NCBI GenBank assembly: GCA_035575035.1
Contig: DATLYH010000224.1
Coordinates: forward strand, 1 to 64,000
DNA from: DATLYH01 sp035575035
GTDB lineage: Bacteria; Planctomycetota; Planctomycetia; Gemmatales; Gemmataceae
Reading direction: 5' to 3'
Length of the DNA stretch: 64,000 nt
Below the pieces are notes generated by a model. It saw only the letters and a list, made by a program, of their open reading frames with translations, did no database searches and had not been told where the DNA came from. Position numbers and translations under genes: made by a program. Numbering within the stretch: position 1 is the first letter of the stretch; every line of letters starts with the position of its first letter. Below are positions 8,288 to 16,509 of the stretch, piece after piece.

Positions 8288-10311
8288 ACGCCAGGTCGCA
8301 GGCGGATCTCTGCCGCCGTCAGGTCGTGCTCGCGGAATCGGTCCGCCCCGCCCTCCTCTTCCCAGGCCCGCCGCGGCCGCAGGCCATTCACCGGATACTC
8401 GATACCGCCGCGACAGGCATAACCGCCGCCGACATCAACCGTCAGCTCCAGCCGCGGGTGCAGGTTCGAGTCGTAGAGCCGGAGCACGATTTCCGCTTGC
8501 CCCTTGCCCGCCGGCCCGCCGACGATCAGCAGCGGGCGGTCGGGGGCCAGCCAGTCCAGTGCGAACCGCGCGGCCAGCGGCCGCCAGTCGAAAAGGGCCA
8601 GGAAGGCGGTGGCGGTCTGTGCCGTGGTCCGCAGCAGGACGAAATCATCGGCCGCGCGGCGGGCGTCGGCCAGCGAGACGGTCCCCGGCCGAGCGGCACT
8701 TTCGATGGTGTCCACCGGGATGCCCCGGACCTTCAGGTCGTCGCGCGCCTGCCGGCGGAGGATGTCGAACTCGGTCGGCTCAACCAGGTTCACGTTCTGG
8801 GCCAAAAACTCCAGGCGGCGCCGGGCGATGGTAAGACTGAACGCCTCGTACGACAGCAACGGCGTCTGGTCCGGTTCGACCGGGCCCTTGGCGCCGCCCA
8901 ACGGCCGGTCCAGGAACAGGGCCATGCCCAGCTCGCGCAGCTCGTGCGGATGATGCAGGTCATGGATGCTCTGCCGCAATGCCGCCCGGCCCTCCTCCGT
9001 CAGATCGGGCAGAGGTTCGCCGGCGTACAGGCGCTTGGTGCGCCGATGGGGGTAAAGGATCTGCTCCGCCGGCAGGTGCGGAAAGGGGGGCGGCAGCACA
9101 CGAACATTTTCCCCTTCCGAGGTGGGCGTGTCCGGTACGAGGTGCCCTTCGTAGCGCCGTCGCAGCAGCCAGCCCTGGCGCAGGGCCCGCCGCCGCAGCC
9201 GCTTGCGCTTCCGTTCCACCTCGGTGTCGCCGGGCGCGTCCAGGAACAACGCCGGTTCCGAGGCAATGGCGGCGAGATATGTCCGCAGCAACAGGTCGAG
9301 CAGCAGGGCGTCAGGGTAGTTGGCGCCGCGGTGATGAAAGACCACCAGGTCGTAAGCCGTCAGGTGACGCCCGATCAGCCGCAGCAGCTGGCCGAACAGA
9401 TCAACCACGTCGGGGGTCGCCAGGTGGCGTTCCTCCACCAGGAGATGGATGAACGCCAGCGCCTTGTCCACGAAGTCGGTGTAAGGGGAAAGCGAGACTT
9501 CATTGAACAGGGTGCGGAGCAGGGGAATGATCGCGCTGTCCTCGTGGCCCAGCTGCCGCCAACGGCCCATGAACCGCCGGACCGCCGCGACCATCTCCCC
9601 GGACGGTACCGCCCGGAGCAGCGTCTCCAGGAGCTTGGCTTTCTCGCGCCACGACAGCTCCGCCGTGAACAGTCGATCGATCAACTCCGAAGACGAGCAT
9701 GCGGGGCCGGTCTGCTCCCCCCGATGATAGAAGTAGGCAAGCCGACCCAGGGAGAACGCCGGCAGCGGCGCCTCGACGGAGGTGAGCGGCAGCCGGCTGG
9801 TGCCCACGACGGCGTGAAAAACCTGGCAAATGAGTTCGTCGCGCAGGTCGTCCTCCCCGAGGAAGCGGTTCAGGGGGATGGTGCCGACCAACTCGCGGAC
9901 CCACTTGCGTGTCTCGCGGCTGAGATAGACGTTGTCGCCGGCGTGATAACCTTCCCAGACGTAGCAGTGGATGGCCCGCACGACATGGAGCAGTCCAGCG
10001 GCGGCGTCCAGCTTGATCGACAAGAGCGGCTCCGCCGAGCGGTTGCCGTCTTCGATCAGGAAGAGATTCCATGCCTCGAATGTCTGCCGCCGGCGGCTGT
10101 GAGCAGCGTCCAGCAGCCGGCCCTGGAAGACTTCCCAGGGAATGTCCTCCGCGGGAGCATGCTCCTCTTCAAGAGCGATTCCTCCTGCCACAAAGAAATG
10201 ACGGCGGGCCAGCGCGTCGGCGGCCAGCCGGCGGACCTGCCCAAGCGACAACGCGGCGGCCGGTCCCCCGGAATGGTCGGCCGGTGGCAGCGAGGGGCGG
10301 AAACGGAGCAT
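8284..10311 (-). CDS. hypothetical protein, 675 aa, no family recognised
   Basis: 675 aa with no signal peptide or membrane helix. Sequence is even and well ordered, rich in helical stretches (for example LLETLLRAVPSGEMVAAVRRF), with a strongly basic patch around residue 400 (VERKRKRLRRRALRQ) and a beta-rich C-terminus (LELTVDVGGGYACRGG). I recognise no motif for catalysis or nucleotide binding. A start ATG with AAGGGG upstream is good. It begins 15 bp after the stop of the DinB-like gene, so the two are probably one operon. It converges on the GTPase pair with overlapping stop codons. The opposite strand also has a long open frame (8086-10836), which I treat as a GC-driven shadow because it overlaps two better genes and has no initiation site. 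Confidence 0.7.
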   Translation of the reverse strand: MLRFRPSLPPADHSGGPAAALSLGQVRRLAADALARRHFFVAGGIALEEEHAPAEDIPWEVFQGRLLDAAHSRRRQTFEAWNLFLIEDGNRSAEPLLSIKLDAAAGLLHVVRAIHCYVWEGYHAGDNVYLSRETRKWVRELVGTIPLNRFLGEDDLRDELICQVFHAVVGTSRLPLTSVEAPLPAFSLGRLAYFYHRGEQTGPACSSSELIDRLFTAELSWREKAKLLETLLRAVPSGEMVAAVRRFMGRWRQLGHEDSAIIPLLRTLFNEVSLSPYTDFVDKALAFIHLLVEERHLATPDVVDLFGQLLRLIGRHLTAYDLVVFHHRGANYPDALLLDLLLRTYLAAIASEPALFLDAPGDTEVERKRKRLRRRALRQGWLLRRRYEGHLVPDTPTSEGENVRVLPPPFPHLPAEQILYPHRRTKRLYAGEPLPDLTEEGRAALRQSIHDLHHPHELRELGMALFLDRPLGGAKGPVEPDQTPLLSYEAFSLTIARRRLEFLAQNVNLVEPTEFDILRRQARDDLKVRGIPVDTIESAARPGTVSLADARRAADDFVLLRTTAQTATAFLALFDWRPLAARFALDWLAPDRPLLIVGGPAGKGQAEIVLRLYDSNLHPRLELTVDVGGGYACRGGIEYPVNGLRPRRAWEEEGGADRFREHDLTAAEIRLRPGV

Positions 10312-10326
10312 GGGGAGCCCCTTTGG

Positions 10327-10830
10327 TTAGCCGCGGCGCGGCCAAGCCGAGCGCTCGCTCAGCAAGGTGCGCAGCAGCGTACACTTGCCGAGGTGATAGC
10401 TTTCGTGTTCCGCGATATGGCCAACGGCCCAGGCCACGGTGATGGTCCGCCGCCCCTGGCGCTCAATCGGCCGGTCGAGGTCCGCAAGGGTCAGGCCGGC
10501 GAGGAAGGTGCGGTAGGCGGGCCGGACTTTCTGATGGTAGGCGGCGATGGCCTGCAAGTCGCTGTAGCGGCCCTCGTCCTGACTGCCCGACCGCATGGTC
10601 AGCAGGGCGGCCTGTTGCACCGGCGGGCCCTGGTTGAACACCTGGGCCAAGTAATAGTCGAGCATCTCGCCGAGGTGCTGCAAGTTCCAGCCGATCGACG
10701 CCACTCGCGGCGTCGGCTGCCAGGCCACTTCCTCGGGCTCGAGGTGCGTCGAGGCCCACTGCCAGAGGCTCCAGAAATTGCCGTCCAGGTAGTCCCACAG
10801 GCCCACCCAGTGCTTGATGGCCGGATCCAT
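10327..10830 (-). CDS. DinB/YfiT-like four-helix protein
   Basis: 167 aa, the usual size for the DinB superfamily, a four-helix bundle that binds a divalent metal through three histidines. Candidate ligands are H in SIGWNLQHLGEMLDYYL (about 53) and two in GHIAEHESYHLGK (about 137-145). Family members include thiol transferases and stress-induced proteins of unknown activity. The start at 10830 has a strong AAGGAGAT ribosome site. It is the first gene of a probable two-gene operon with the 675-aa protein. Confidence 0.78.
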   Translation of the reverse strand: MDPAIKHWVGLWDYLDGNFWSLWQWASTHLEPEEVAWQPTPRVASIGWNLQHLGEMLDYYLAQVFNQGPPVQQAALLTMRSGSQDEGRYSDLQAIAAYHQKVRPAYRTFLAGLTLADLDRPIERQGRRTITVAWAVGHIAEHESYHLGKCTLLRTLLSERSAWPRRG

Positions 10831-11081
10831 AGCTAATCTCCTTGAACCGGTGTGGCGCGTCTCCGTTATCCTATGGCCTCGGGCCGGGTACGGAACGGTC
10901 GGCGGGGCAAGATTTGCGGACCGTGCCGGCGCGGCCCGAGAAGAACGGTCTTGACGGGGATGAATCGGGCGGAGGCGGGACCGGCCGGATGCCGAATGAG
11001 GGGAGAGAGGTTGAACCGGGCCGGGGGCCGGCAGAGCCGGGCGAGTTCATCCGACGGCCGCCGCACAGAGAGGGCGTAGTC

Positions 11082-11438
11082 ATGACAAGGACGGCAATCC
11101 TGGTGGTGATGGGTGGGCTGCTTCTCGGCTCGGTCTGTCGGGCGGAGGCGCCGGGCAGCAGGACATGCCCGATCCCTCGCAACGGGACCATCGGGGTGGT
11201 GTCCGGTTGCAACGGCCCTGGGTGCGGCGGCTGTTACTGCAAGCGTTCCTTCCTGGAGTGGCTGCTGTACCGCCCGCTGTACCGGCCCGGCCTCTGCGGC
11301 TGCCACAAGCACCCTGCTTGCTGCCGGCCGCCGCTCTACCTTTGGTTCATCGATTACTGCTACGTTGGCGGCGGGTCGGCGTATCCGCTGCGTGTTGCGC
11401 CGGCCGTGCCTTGCTGCGGACACCCTCATTGGCATTGA
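11082..11438 (+). CDS. small secreted cysteine-rich protein
   Basis: 118 aa. An N-terminal signal peptide (MTRTAILVVMGGLLLGSVCRAEA) is followed by a region with about 13 cysteines in clusters such as GPGCGGCYC and KHPACCRPP, plus many Gly, Pro and Tyr. Small cysteine-rich exported proteins with this composition are frequent in planctomycetes, whose cell surface is disulphide-rich, but I know no specific family. The start at 11082 is chosen because of the signal peptide and GAGAGGG 10 bases upstream; the frame is open back to 10842 without any coding character. The 250 bp upstream hold no other gene. Confidence 0.6.
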   Translation: MTRTAILVVMGGLLLGSVCRAEAPGSRTCPIPRNGTIGVVSGCNGPGCGGCYCKRSFLEWLLYRPLYRPGLCGCHKHPACCRPPLYLWFIDYCYVGGGSAYPLRVAPAVPCCGHPHWH

Positions 11439-11460
11439 TCCCGCCATCCCGGAGCTTCCA

Positions 11461-11631
11461 ATGCCCAAGCATCTCCCTGATCGATCCCTGGATGCCCTGA
11501 AGCGGCGCCGCCGGGCCCTGCTGCGTGAGTTGAACCGGATTAACCAGCAAATCGCTGCCTGGGAGCGGCGGTTGGCGGCCGTCAAGAAGCGCCTCACCAC
11601 GCTGGCCCGGATGCGCCGCAAGGTCGCTTGA
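11461..11631 (+). CDS. short basic coiled-coil protein
   Basis: 56 aa. The ATG has GGAG 8 bases upstream (cggagcttccaATG) and lies 22 bp after the previous stop. The sequence is one long amphipathic helix with Arg/Lys and heptad-like Leu/Ile (RRRRALLRELNRINQQIAAW, then RLAAVKKRLTTLARM). It could be a small nucleoid- or ribosome-binding protein, or part of a larger assembly; nothing in the sequence decides this. Confidence is limited by size. Confidence 0.5.
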   Translation: MPKHLPDRSLDALKRRRRALLRELNRINQQIAAWERRLAAVKKRLTTLARMRRKVA

Positions 11632-11791
11632 GCTGCCCGCCGTGGCCCCGGAAGTCATGACTCCGGGGTGTCGCATCCTGATGGGGGCAACGGCACCCGG
11701 CGATTCCGACCGGCTTGACACGCGCGGCGGCCTGCCGGTATCTTCTCCCCTCTTGGGTTGCGCGCCGATCCTGCGTCAAGGAAGGTTCCGC

Positions 11792-12463
11792 ATGCAGCTG
11801 CTGTCCCCCGACATCCTGGCGGAAGCCCGCGGCCTGTCGGTCGTGCTCAGCGTCAGCGGCGTGATCGTCGGCTTGCTGCTCTGGCTGCTAGGTTGGTGGG
11901 GCCATCGCTTCTGGGTCGTGCTGGCGGCGACGGTTGCCGCGGGCATCCTGGGGCTGTATTCGGGCCCCGACCTCGGCATGCAGCGTCTGGTGGCGGGCTT
12001 GCTGCTGGCGGTGGCGGCCGGGGCGCTGGCACTGGCGCTGGTCCGGCTGCTGGCTTTCGCTTCCGGGGGCGTGGCCACCTGGCTGGTCATGCGGGCCCTG
12101 GTTCCCGCCTGGGATGACCTGCAAGGTCAGCTCATCTGTCTGCTTACCGGCGGGTTGGTGGGGTTGTTGCTGTTCCGGTTCTGGATCATGGCCTTGACCA
12201 GCCTGGCCGGCACCCTCCTGGCGGGCTACGCCGGCCTGTGCCTGGCCGACCGGCTTGGGCACCTCGATGCCGCTGCCTGGGCCGCCCGGCACACCTTGTT
12301 GCTCAATTGGGCCTGCGGCGCGGCTGCGGTTTTGGGGCTGGTGGTGCAGTTTCTCCTGGACCGGCGCCGCCAGCGCGGCCGCGACGGTGAGTCGGACGGA
12401 GCGGAGGGAATGGGCCGCCTTCGCCGCTTGCTGACCTGGCCCTGGTTACCGCGGAAGTCATGA
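11792..12463 (+). CDS. multi-pass membrane protein, unknown
   Basis: 223 aa with about seven hydrophobic helices running from residue 15 to 195 (for example VIVGLLLWLLGWWGHRFWVV and MALTSLAGTLLAGYAGLCL), then a short basic, charged tail (RRRQRGRDGESDG). The start at 11792 has AAGGAAGG at the right distance; the frame extends upstream but without a better site. The layout resembles TM7S3/DUF4203-like small integral proteins, but I cannot assign a family. It is followed by a palindromic repeat array. Confidence 0.7.
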   Translation: MQLLSPDILAEARGLSVVLSVSGVIVGLLLWLLGWWGHRFWVVLAATVAAGILGLYSGPDLGMQRLVAGLLLAVAAGALALALVRLLAFASGGVATWLVMRALVPAWDDLQGQLICLLTGGLVGLLLFRFWIMALTSLAGTLLAGYAGLCLADRLGHLDAAAWAARHTLLLNWACGAAAVLGLVVQFLLDRRRQRGRDGESDGAEGMGRLRRLLTWPWLPRKS

Positions 12464-12542
12464 CCCGGTGACCAGGTGAGACGCATCGTTTTGCCCACCG
12501 GCTGCGGCAAGACGGTCATGACCCGGTGACCCGGTGACCCCC

Positions 12543-12759
12543 CCGTTGGGGCGTGGTCTGGAGACCGCGCCCCAACGGGACCGCGCCCCAACGGGGACGA
12601 AAAGCTGACCTGCTTCTGGTCACCGGGCCACGTCCAGGCTTCCTCCCCCCGTTGGGGCGTGGTCTGGAGACCGCGCCCCAACGGGGGGAGGGGCGTGGTC
12701 TGGAGACCGCGCCCCAACGGGGGGAGGGGCGTGGTCTGGAGACCGCGCCCCAACGGGGG
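12543..12759. repeat. palindromic repeat array (family C)
   Basis: Four copies of a near-perfect palindrome gttggggcgtggtctggaga plus ccgcgccccaac, at about 12545-12576, 12651-12682, 12691-12719 and 12727-12753. Each forms a long hairpin (GTTGGGGCG pairs with CGCCCCAAC, GGTCT with AGACC). A fifth copy sits inside the next gene at 13769-13800. The array lies between the membrane protein and the BioF-like gene and reads in frame into the latter, so an annotated start at 12659 would wrongly translate repeat DNA. Confidence 0.85.
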
Positions 12760-12817
12760 GCCGCCTTGGCCGCCCTACCGATTGCAATCCGCGGGCTTCC
12801 GGGTATCCTGCATAACC

Positions 12818-14053
12818 ATGCCCACCTGGATGGACGATGACCTGGAAGACCGGCGGCGCCGGGGGCTGTATCGCGTCCGGCGGCGCCTCCAGTCCGCGCC
12901 GGGGGCGCGGGTTCGGCGGCGCGGGCGGGAGTTCCTCAACTTCGCCTCCAATGACTATCTCAATTTGGCGGCCGACCCACGTCTGGCCCGCGCCGCCGCT
13001 CGGGCGGCCCGCCGCTACGGCTGCGGTGCCGGCGCCTCGCCGCTGGTCTGTGGCCACCTGCCGCCGCATCACGCCTTGGAGCGGACCCTGGCCGACTGGG
13101 AAGGGACCGAGGCGGCGCTGGTTTTCAGTAGTGGATTTGCCGCCAACCTGGCCCTGGTCGGCTCGCTGGTTGGCCGGCAAGACGTCGTCTTCAGCGACGA
13201 GCTAAACCACGCTAGCCTGATCGACGGCTGCCGACTGTCCCGCGCTCGGGTCCATGTCTACCGGCACGGCGACGCCAACCATCTCCAGGATCTGCTGCGC
13301 CGCGAGGGGTCCGGCGCTCGCCGCCGGTTGATCGTCAGCGACACGGTCTTCAGCATGGACGGCGACCTGGCCCCGCTGGCCGACCTGATCGACCTCGCCC
13401 GCCGGTATGATTGCCTGCTGCTGATCGACGAAGCCCATGCTACGGGCGTCCTGGGCCCGCACGGGCGCGGCGCCACCGAGTTGCTCCCTGCCGATGTGTC
13501 GCCCGATCCCGACCGGCTGATCAAGGTGGGCACTTTGAGCAAGGCGCTGGGCGCCCAGGGGGGCTTTGTCTGCGGTCCGCGCCGGCTTATCGCCTGGCTG
13601 GTCAACTTCGCCCGACCCTACATCTACTCGACCGGGCTGGCGCCGCCGGTGGCCGCCGCCGCACGCCGAGCCGTGGCGATCGTCCGTCAGGAGCCTGAAC
13701 GCCGCCGGCACTTGCTGGCGCTGGCCGAGCTGCTGCGTGACCGGCTGCGGCTGCTTGGCGGCCCGGGTGTTGGGGCGTGGTCTGGAGACCGCGCCCCAAC
13801 CCGCGGCTCGCGCTGTCAGATTGTGCCGCTGGTGGTCGGCGAGGCGCGGGCAGCCGTTCGGCTGTCGCGCCGGCTGGAGGAGCGTGGTCTGCTGGTGCCG
13901 GCGATCCGGCCGCCGTCGGTCCCGGAGGGGACGGCCCGGCTGCGCATCAGCCTGACGGCGGGGCACACCGAGGAAGACGTGCTGCGCCTGGTGGCGGCCC
14001 TGGGCGAATGCCTGAAGCATGCGGCGCCGACGGAGACGCCGGCACCCCCATGA
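12818..14053 (+). CDS. BioF-like alpha-oxoamine synthase (8-amino-7-oxononanoate synthase/KBL family)
   Basis: 411 aa, a PLP enzyme that condenses an amino acid with an acyl-CoA. Family signatures are FASNDYLNLAADPR, GCGAGASPLVCGHLPPHHALE, SGFAANLALV, FSDELNHASLIDG, DTVFSMDGD, DEAHATGVLGPHGRG and the PLP lysine region KVGTLSKALGAQGG (K242). Biotin synthesis is the likely role, but 2-amino-3-ketobutyrate CoA ligase and lipid variants look similar. The ATG at 12818 gives the family N-terminus; there is no clear ribosome site. Residues about 318-328 (GVGAWSGDRAP) are encoded by a 32-bp palindromic repeat inserted in frame between the small-domain start and the IVPLVVGE strand, a loop that tolerates length change. 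Confidence 0.88.
   Translation: MPTWMDDDLEDRRRRGLYRVRRRLQSAPGARVRRRGREFLNFASNDYLNLAADPRLARAAARAARRYGCGAGASPLVCGHLPPHHALERTLADWEGTEAALVFSSGFAANLALVGSLVGRQDVVFSDELNHASLIDGCRLSRARVHVYRHGDANHLQDLLRREGSGARRRLIVSDTVFSMDGDLAPLADLIDLARRYDCLLLIDEAHATGVLGPHGRGATELLPADVSPDPDRLIKVGTLSKALGAQGGFVCGPRRLIAWLVNFARPYIYSTGLAPPVAAAARRAVAIVRQEPERRRHLLALAELLRDRLRLLGGPGVGAWSGDRAPTRGSRCQIVPLVVGEARAAVRLSRRLEERGLLVPAIRPPSVPEGTARLRISLTAGHTEEDVLRLVAALGECLKHAAPTETPAPP
13769..13800. repeat. family C palindrome inside the bioF-like gene
   Basis: The 32-bp sequence is identical in core to the repeats at 12543-12759. It lies within the coding frame without stop codon or frameshift and adds about 11 residues in a surface loop. 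Confidence 0.85.
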
Positions 14054-14080
14054 GACATTGTTGAACCAGCGCTGTCGTCC

Positions 14081-14113
14081 GAGCCCCGAGCGTTAGCGAG
14101 GGGTTGCCGGGCT
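14081..14113. repeat. single family D-like palindrome
   Basis: gagccccgagcgttagcgag followed by gggttgccgggct resembles the family D unit (cccggagcgttagcgacggg). It lies in the 273-bp gap before the BBP7 gene; the rest of that gap shows nothing. Confidence 0.45.
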
Positions 14114-14326
14114 GGACATTTCCCCTGCCCCGTTCATCTTGTCCGCTCCGGTCGTCCCTTCCCGTGGTCAACCGCTCTTTCCTTGCCGGTCGCGCCGGCA
14201 AAGTCCAAGGCGCCCAACTTCGCAATCATGACCGATCGCCTGCTTGCGCAGGTTTTCACCGGCCGATAATCTCCGCAGTCCGATAACAGCTATCTCCCTC
14301 AGAGATCACGCAGAGGAGGCGGGTGT

Positions 14327-15706
14327 ATGAAGTTCGCGTTTGCCGGTGGACTAATCCTGGCCCTGGGGCTGTGGGCGGCGACCGCCTACGGTCAGGCCGT
14401 TGCCGGGCGGCCGGCCCTGGAGGAGCGGGGGCCGTATGCACCGTTGGCCTCGGCCGGCGTGGCCGGTGTCCCGGTTCCGGGGCCTTCATCCTCCTACGCT
14501 CCCGACCCGGCAAGGATCCCGGCCGCTTCTCCCGCCGGTCTCCCTCCTGCCGGCCGCGCCACAGCCAGCTGCGAGCCGAGCTGCGGCGATTGCTTCGGCG
14601 CGTTCATTGAGCCCTGCGGGCCTCCGGGGCGTGTCTGGCTGCGGGCGGAATATCTCCTCTGGTGGATCCGGGACAGCCGGTTGCCTCCGCTGCTGACGGC
14701 CGGCACCCCCGCGGGACTGGCCATCCTCGGTCAGCCCGGCACCACCATTCTCTTTGGCGGCGACCGCCTCGATAATGACGAGCGCTCGGGGGCCCGGTTC
14801 TCGGCCGGCACCTGGCTCAACTGCTGCCAGACCTGCGGCCTGGAAGTGGGCGGCTTCTTCCTGGGCAAGCGGTCGATCCCGTTTGCCTTTGAGTGCCCCC
14901 CGGACGCCATCGTGGGCCGGCCATTCTTCGATGTCCCTGCCGGCGCCCAGGCGGTGGAATTCCTGTGCGTTCCTCCTCCCGGCTTGGCGGCGCTGGGCAT
15001 TCTGCCGGTGACCGGCAATTTCCGGGCGTCCAGCTCTAGCCGGCTATGGGGACTGGAGGCTAACGCCATCAAAAATGTCTGCTGTGGTCCGTGCTACCGC
15101 TTCGATCTGTTGGGCGGCTTCCGCTACCTCCAGCTTGATGAGGACCTGGCAATCATCGAGAACGTTCAGGTCCTGCCCAATGATATTGTCCCCGACCTAG
15201 CCGGTACGCGCTTCGCGCTGACCGACATCTTCGACACCCGCAATCAGTTCTACGGCGGCCAACTTGGCGGGCGGCTGGAGACGTGGCGCGGCCGATGGTT
15301 CCTGAACGTGCTCGGCAAGGTGGCGCTGGGGGTGACTCACCAGGTGGTCGGGATCACCGGCTCAACGACGATCACAACGCCCGGCGTGGGGGAGGAGACG
15401 TTCCCGGGCGGGTTGCTAGCGCTGCGATCGAACATCTGCCAGTACACCCGCGACCGCTTCGCCGTCGTGCCGGAGGTAGGGGTAAACGTCGGCTACCAGC
15501 TGACCAGCAACCTGCGTGGCTACGTCGGCTACACCTTCCTGTATTGGAGCGATGTGGTGCGGCCGGGCGACCAGATCAATCTGCGGATCGACCCGCGGCA
15601 GCTTCCACCGGCGCCGCCGATCCCGGGAGCCGCACCGGTCTTCCGCTTTAACGATACCGATTTCCACGCCCACGGGATCAACTTCGGCCTGGAGTTTCGC
15701 TTCTGA
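14327..15706 (+). CDS. BBP7-family putative outer-membrane beta-barrel protein
   Basis: 459 aa. Signal peptide at 1-22 (hydrophobic core FAGGLILALGLWAATAYGQA). A Pro/Ala-rich spacer then leads to GRVWLRAEYLLWWIRDSRLP, followed by LLTAGTPAG and TTILFGGDRLDND. This arrangement is the hallmark of the planctomycete BBP7 (beta-barrel porin 7) family. The remainder alternates hydrophobic and polar residues and ends in an aromatic (GLEFRF), as barrel proteins do. It is probably an outer-membrane protein. A strong ribosome site (GAGGAGG) precedes the ATG. It stands alone, with repeat DNA on both sides. Confidence 0.88.
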   Translation: MKFAFAGGLILALGLWAATAYGQAVAGRPALEERGPYAPLASAGVAGVPVPGPSSSYAPDPARIPAASPAGLPPAGRATASCEPSCGDCFGAFIEPCGPPGRVWLRAEYLLWWIRDSRLPPLLTAGTPAGLAILGQPGTTILFGGDRLDNDERSGARFSAGTWLNCCQTCGLEVGGFFLGKRSIPFAFECPPDAIVGRPFFDVPAGAQAVEFLCVPPPGLAALGILPVTGNFRASSSSRLWGLEANAIKNVCCGPCYRFDLLGGFRYLQLDEDLAIIENVQVLPNDIVPDLAGTRFALTDIFDTRNQFYGGQLGGRLETWRGRWFLNVLGKVALGVTHQVVGITGSTTITTPGVGEETFPGGLLALRSNICQYTRDRFAVVPEVGVNVGYQLTSNLRGYVGYTFLYWSDVVRPGDQINLRIDPRQLPPAPPIPGAAPVFRFNDTDFHAHGINFGLEFRF

Positions 15707-15708
15707 TG

Positions 15709-15925
15709 TTACCCGTCGCTGACGCTCCGGGCTCGGATAGTACCTGTCCGGGCTCGGATAGTTACCCGTCGCTGACGCTCCGGGCTCTGATAATACCCCG
15801 GAGCGTCTTTACTCCGAGCCCGGAGCGTTAGCGACGGGTGGCGGCTCTCCCGTCGCTAACGCTCCGGGCTCTGATAATGCCCGTCGCTGGCGCTCCGGGC
15901 TCATCGTCGGACGCTCCGGGCGCGG
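15709..15925. repeat. palindromic repeat array (family D)
   Basis: At least six half-units of cccgtcgctaacgctccggg and its reverse complement (cccggagcgttagcgacggg), linked by ctcggata or ctctgataat. Inverted pairs can form hairpins between the convergent BBP7 and lipoprotein genes, where they may also stop transcription. Related arrays are at 25508-25663, 38236-38311 and 50770-50948. Confidence 0.8.
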
Positions 15926-15927
15926 AT

Positions 15928-16455
15928 TTAATAAAACTGCACCAACCTCATGTTCACGTCGTTGGCGAATTTGTTCTGGGCCTCCGTCAGTTTGTCCCGG
16001 GTCCGGCGCGCCTTTTCATCGACCTTGAAGATCTGCTTTTGGATCTCGGCCCACTTGCCCGCCAGGGACAACCGCTCATTCTCGACGTAGCGGACGATCA
16101 TGGCGAATTCGCCTTCCACGATCTGCTGCTGCCCCTCCAGGTAGGCATCGTAGGCCTTGTGGAACTCCTCGGCCCCTTTCGGCACCTTCACCTTCTTTCT
16201 TTCCTCGCGGATCTGCTTCACCAGGGCCAACAGCTTGTCGTGGGAAGCCTTGACCCGGTTGAAGTCGGCCTTCTGGTTGTTGCTGAGCGGGATGATGGCC
16301 TCCCGAAAATCCCAGGCGGCCCTGGCTAGCTTCCGGTTTGATTCGGCGATTTGATCATTGAACCGGACCAACTCAGCGCTCTGACTACAGCCAGTCACCA
16401 CGATCAGCGCCAGGGCCAGGCCGGCCGTTCGCACATGCTTGGCGTACCGTCTCAT
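15928..16455 (-). CDS. coiled-coil lipoprotein, unknown
   Basis: 175 aa from the ATG at 16455, which has a perfect GGAGGT ribosome site 7 bases upstream. The N-terminus is a lipoprotein signal (RRYAKHV, hydrophobic core, VVTGC lipobox with Cys about 23). The mature part is almost wholly helical and charged (for example IREERKKVKVPKGAEEF and FKVDEKARRTRDKL) and likely forms coiled coil. No family recognised. It is 54 bp downstream of the zinc-ribbon membrane protein, same strand, so probably co-transcribed. Confidence 0.72.
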   Translation of the reverse strand: MRRYAKHVRTAGLALALIVVTGCSQSAELVRFNDQIAESNRKLARAAWDFREAIIPLSNNQKADFNRVKASHDKLLALVKQIREERKKVKVPKGAEEFHKAYDAYLEGQQQIVEGEFAMIVRYVENERLSLAGKWAEIQKQIFKVDEKARRTRDKLTEAQNKFANDVNMRLVQFY

Positions 16456-16509
16456 GCCTTTACCTCCGCTGGGCAGCCCCCTCATCCCCGTAAGGGAAGG
16501 GGCCGGCCG

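Noticed and set aside
8086..10836. Open frame of 916 codons on the plus strand
   Set aside because: It overlaps the end of the second GTPase and covers two well-supported minus-strand genes. It has no ribosome site and no family motif; long antisense frames are expected in GC-rich DNA.
12543..12759. CRISPR array
   Set aside because: Repeats are strong palindromes with irregular or no spacers, and no cas gene is near. The same applies to the other repeat arrays.
12659..12817. Upstream extension of the BioF-like frame
   Set aside because: It only translates repeat DNA (VWRPRPNGG units); the family N-terminus starts at 12818.
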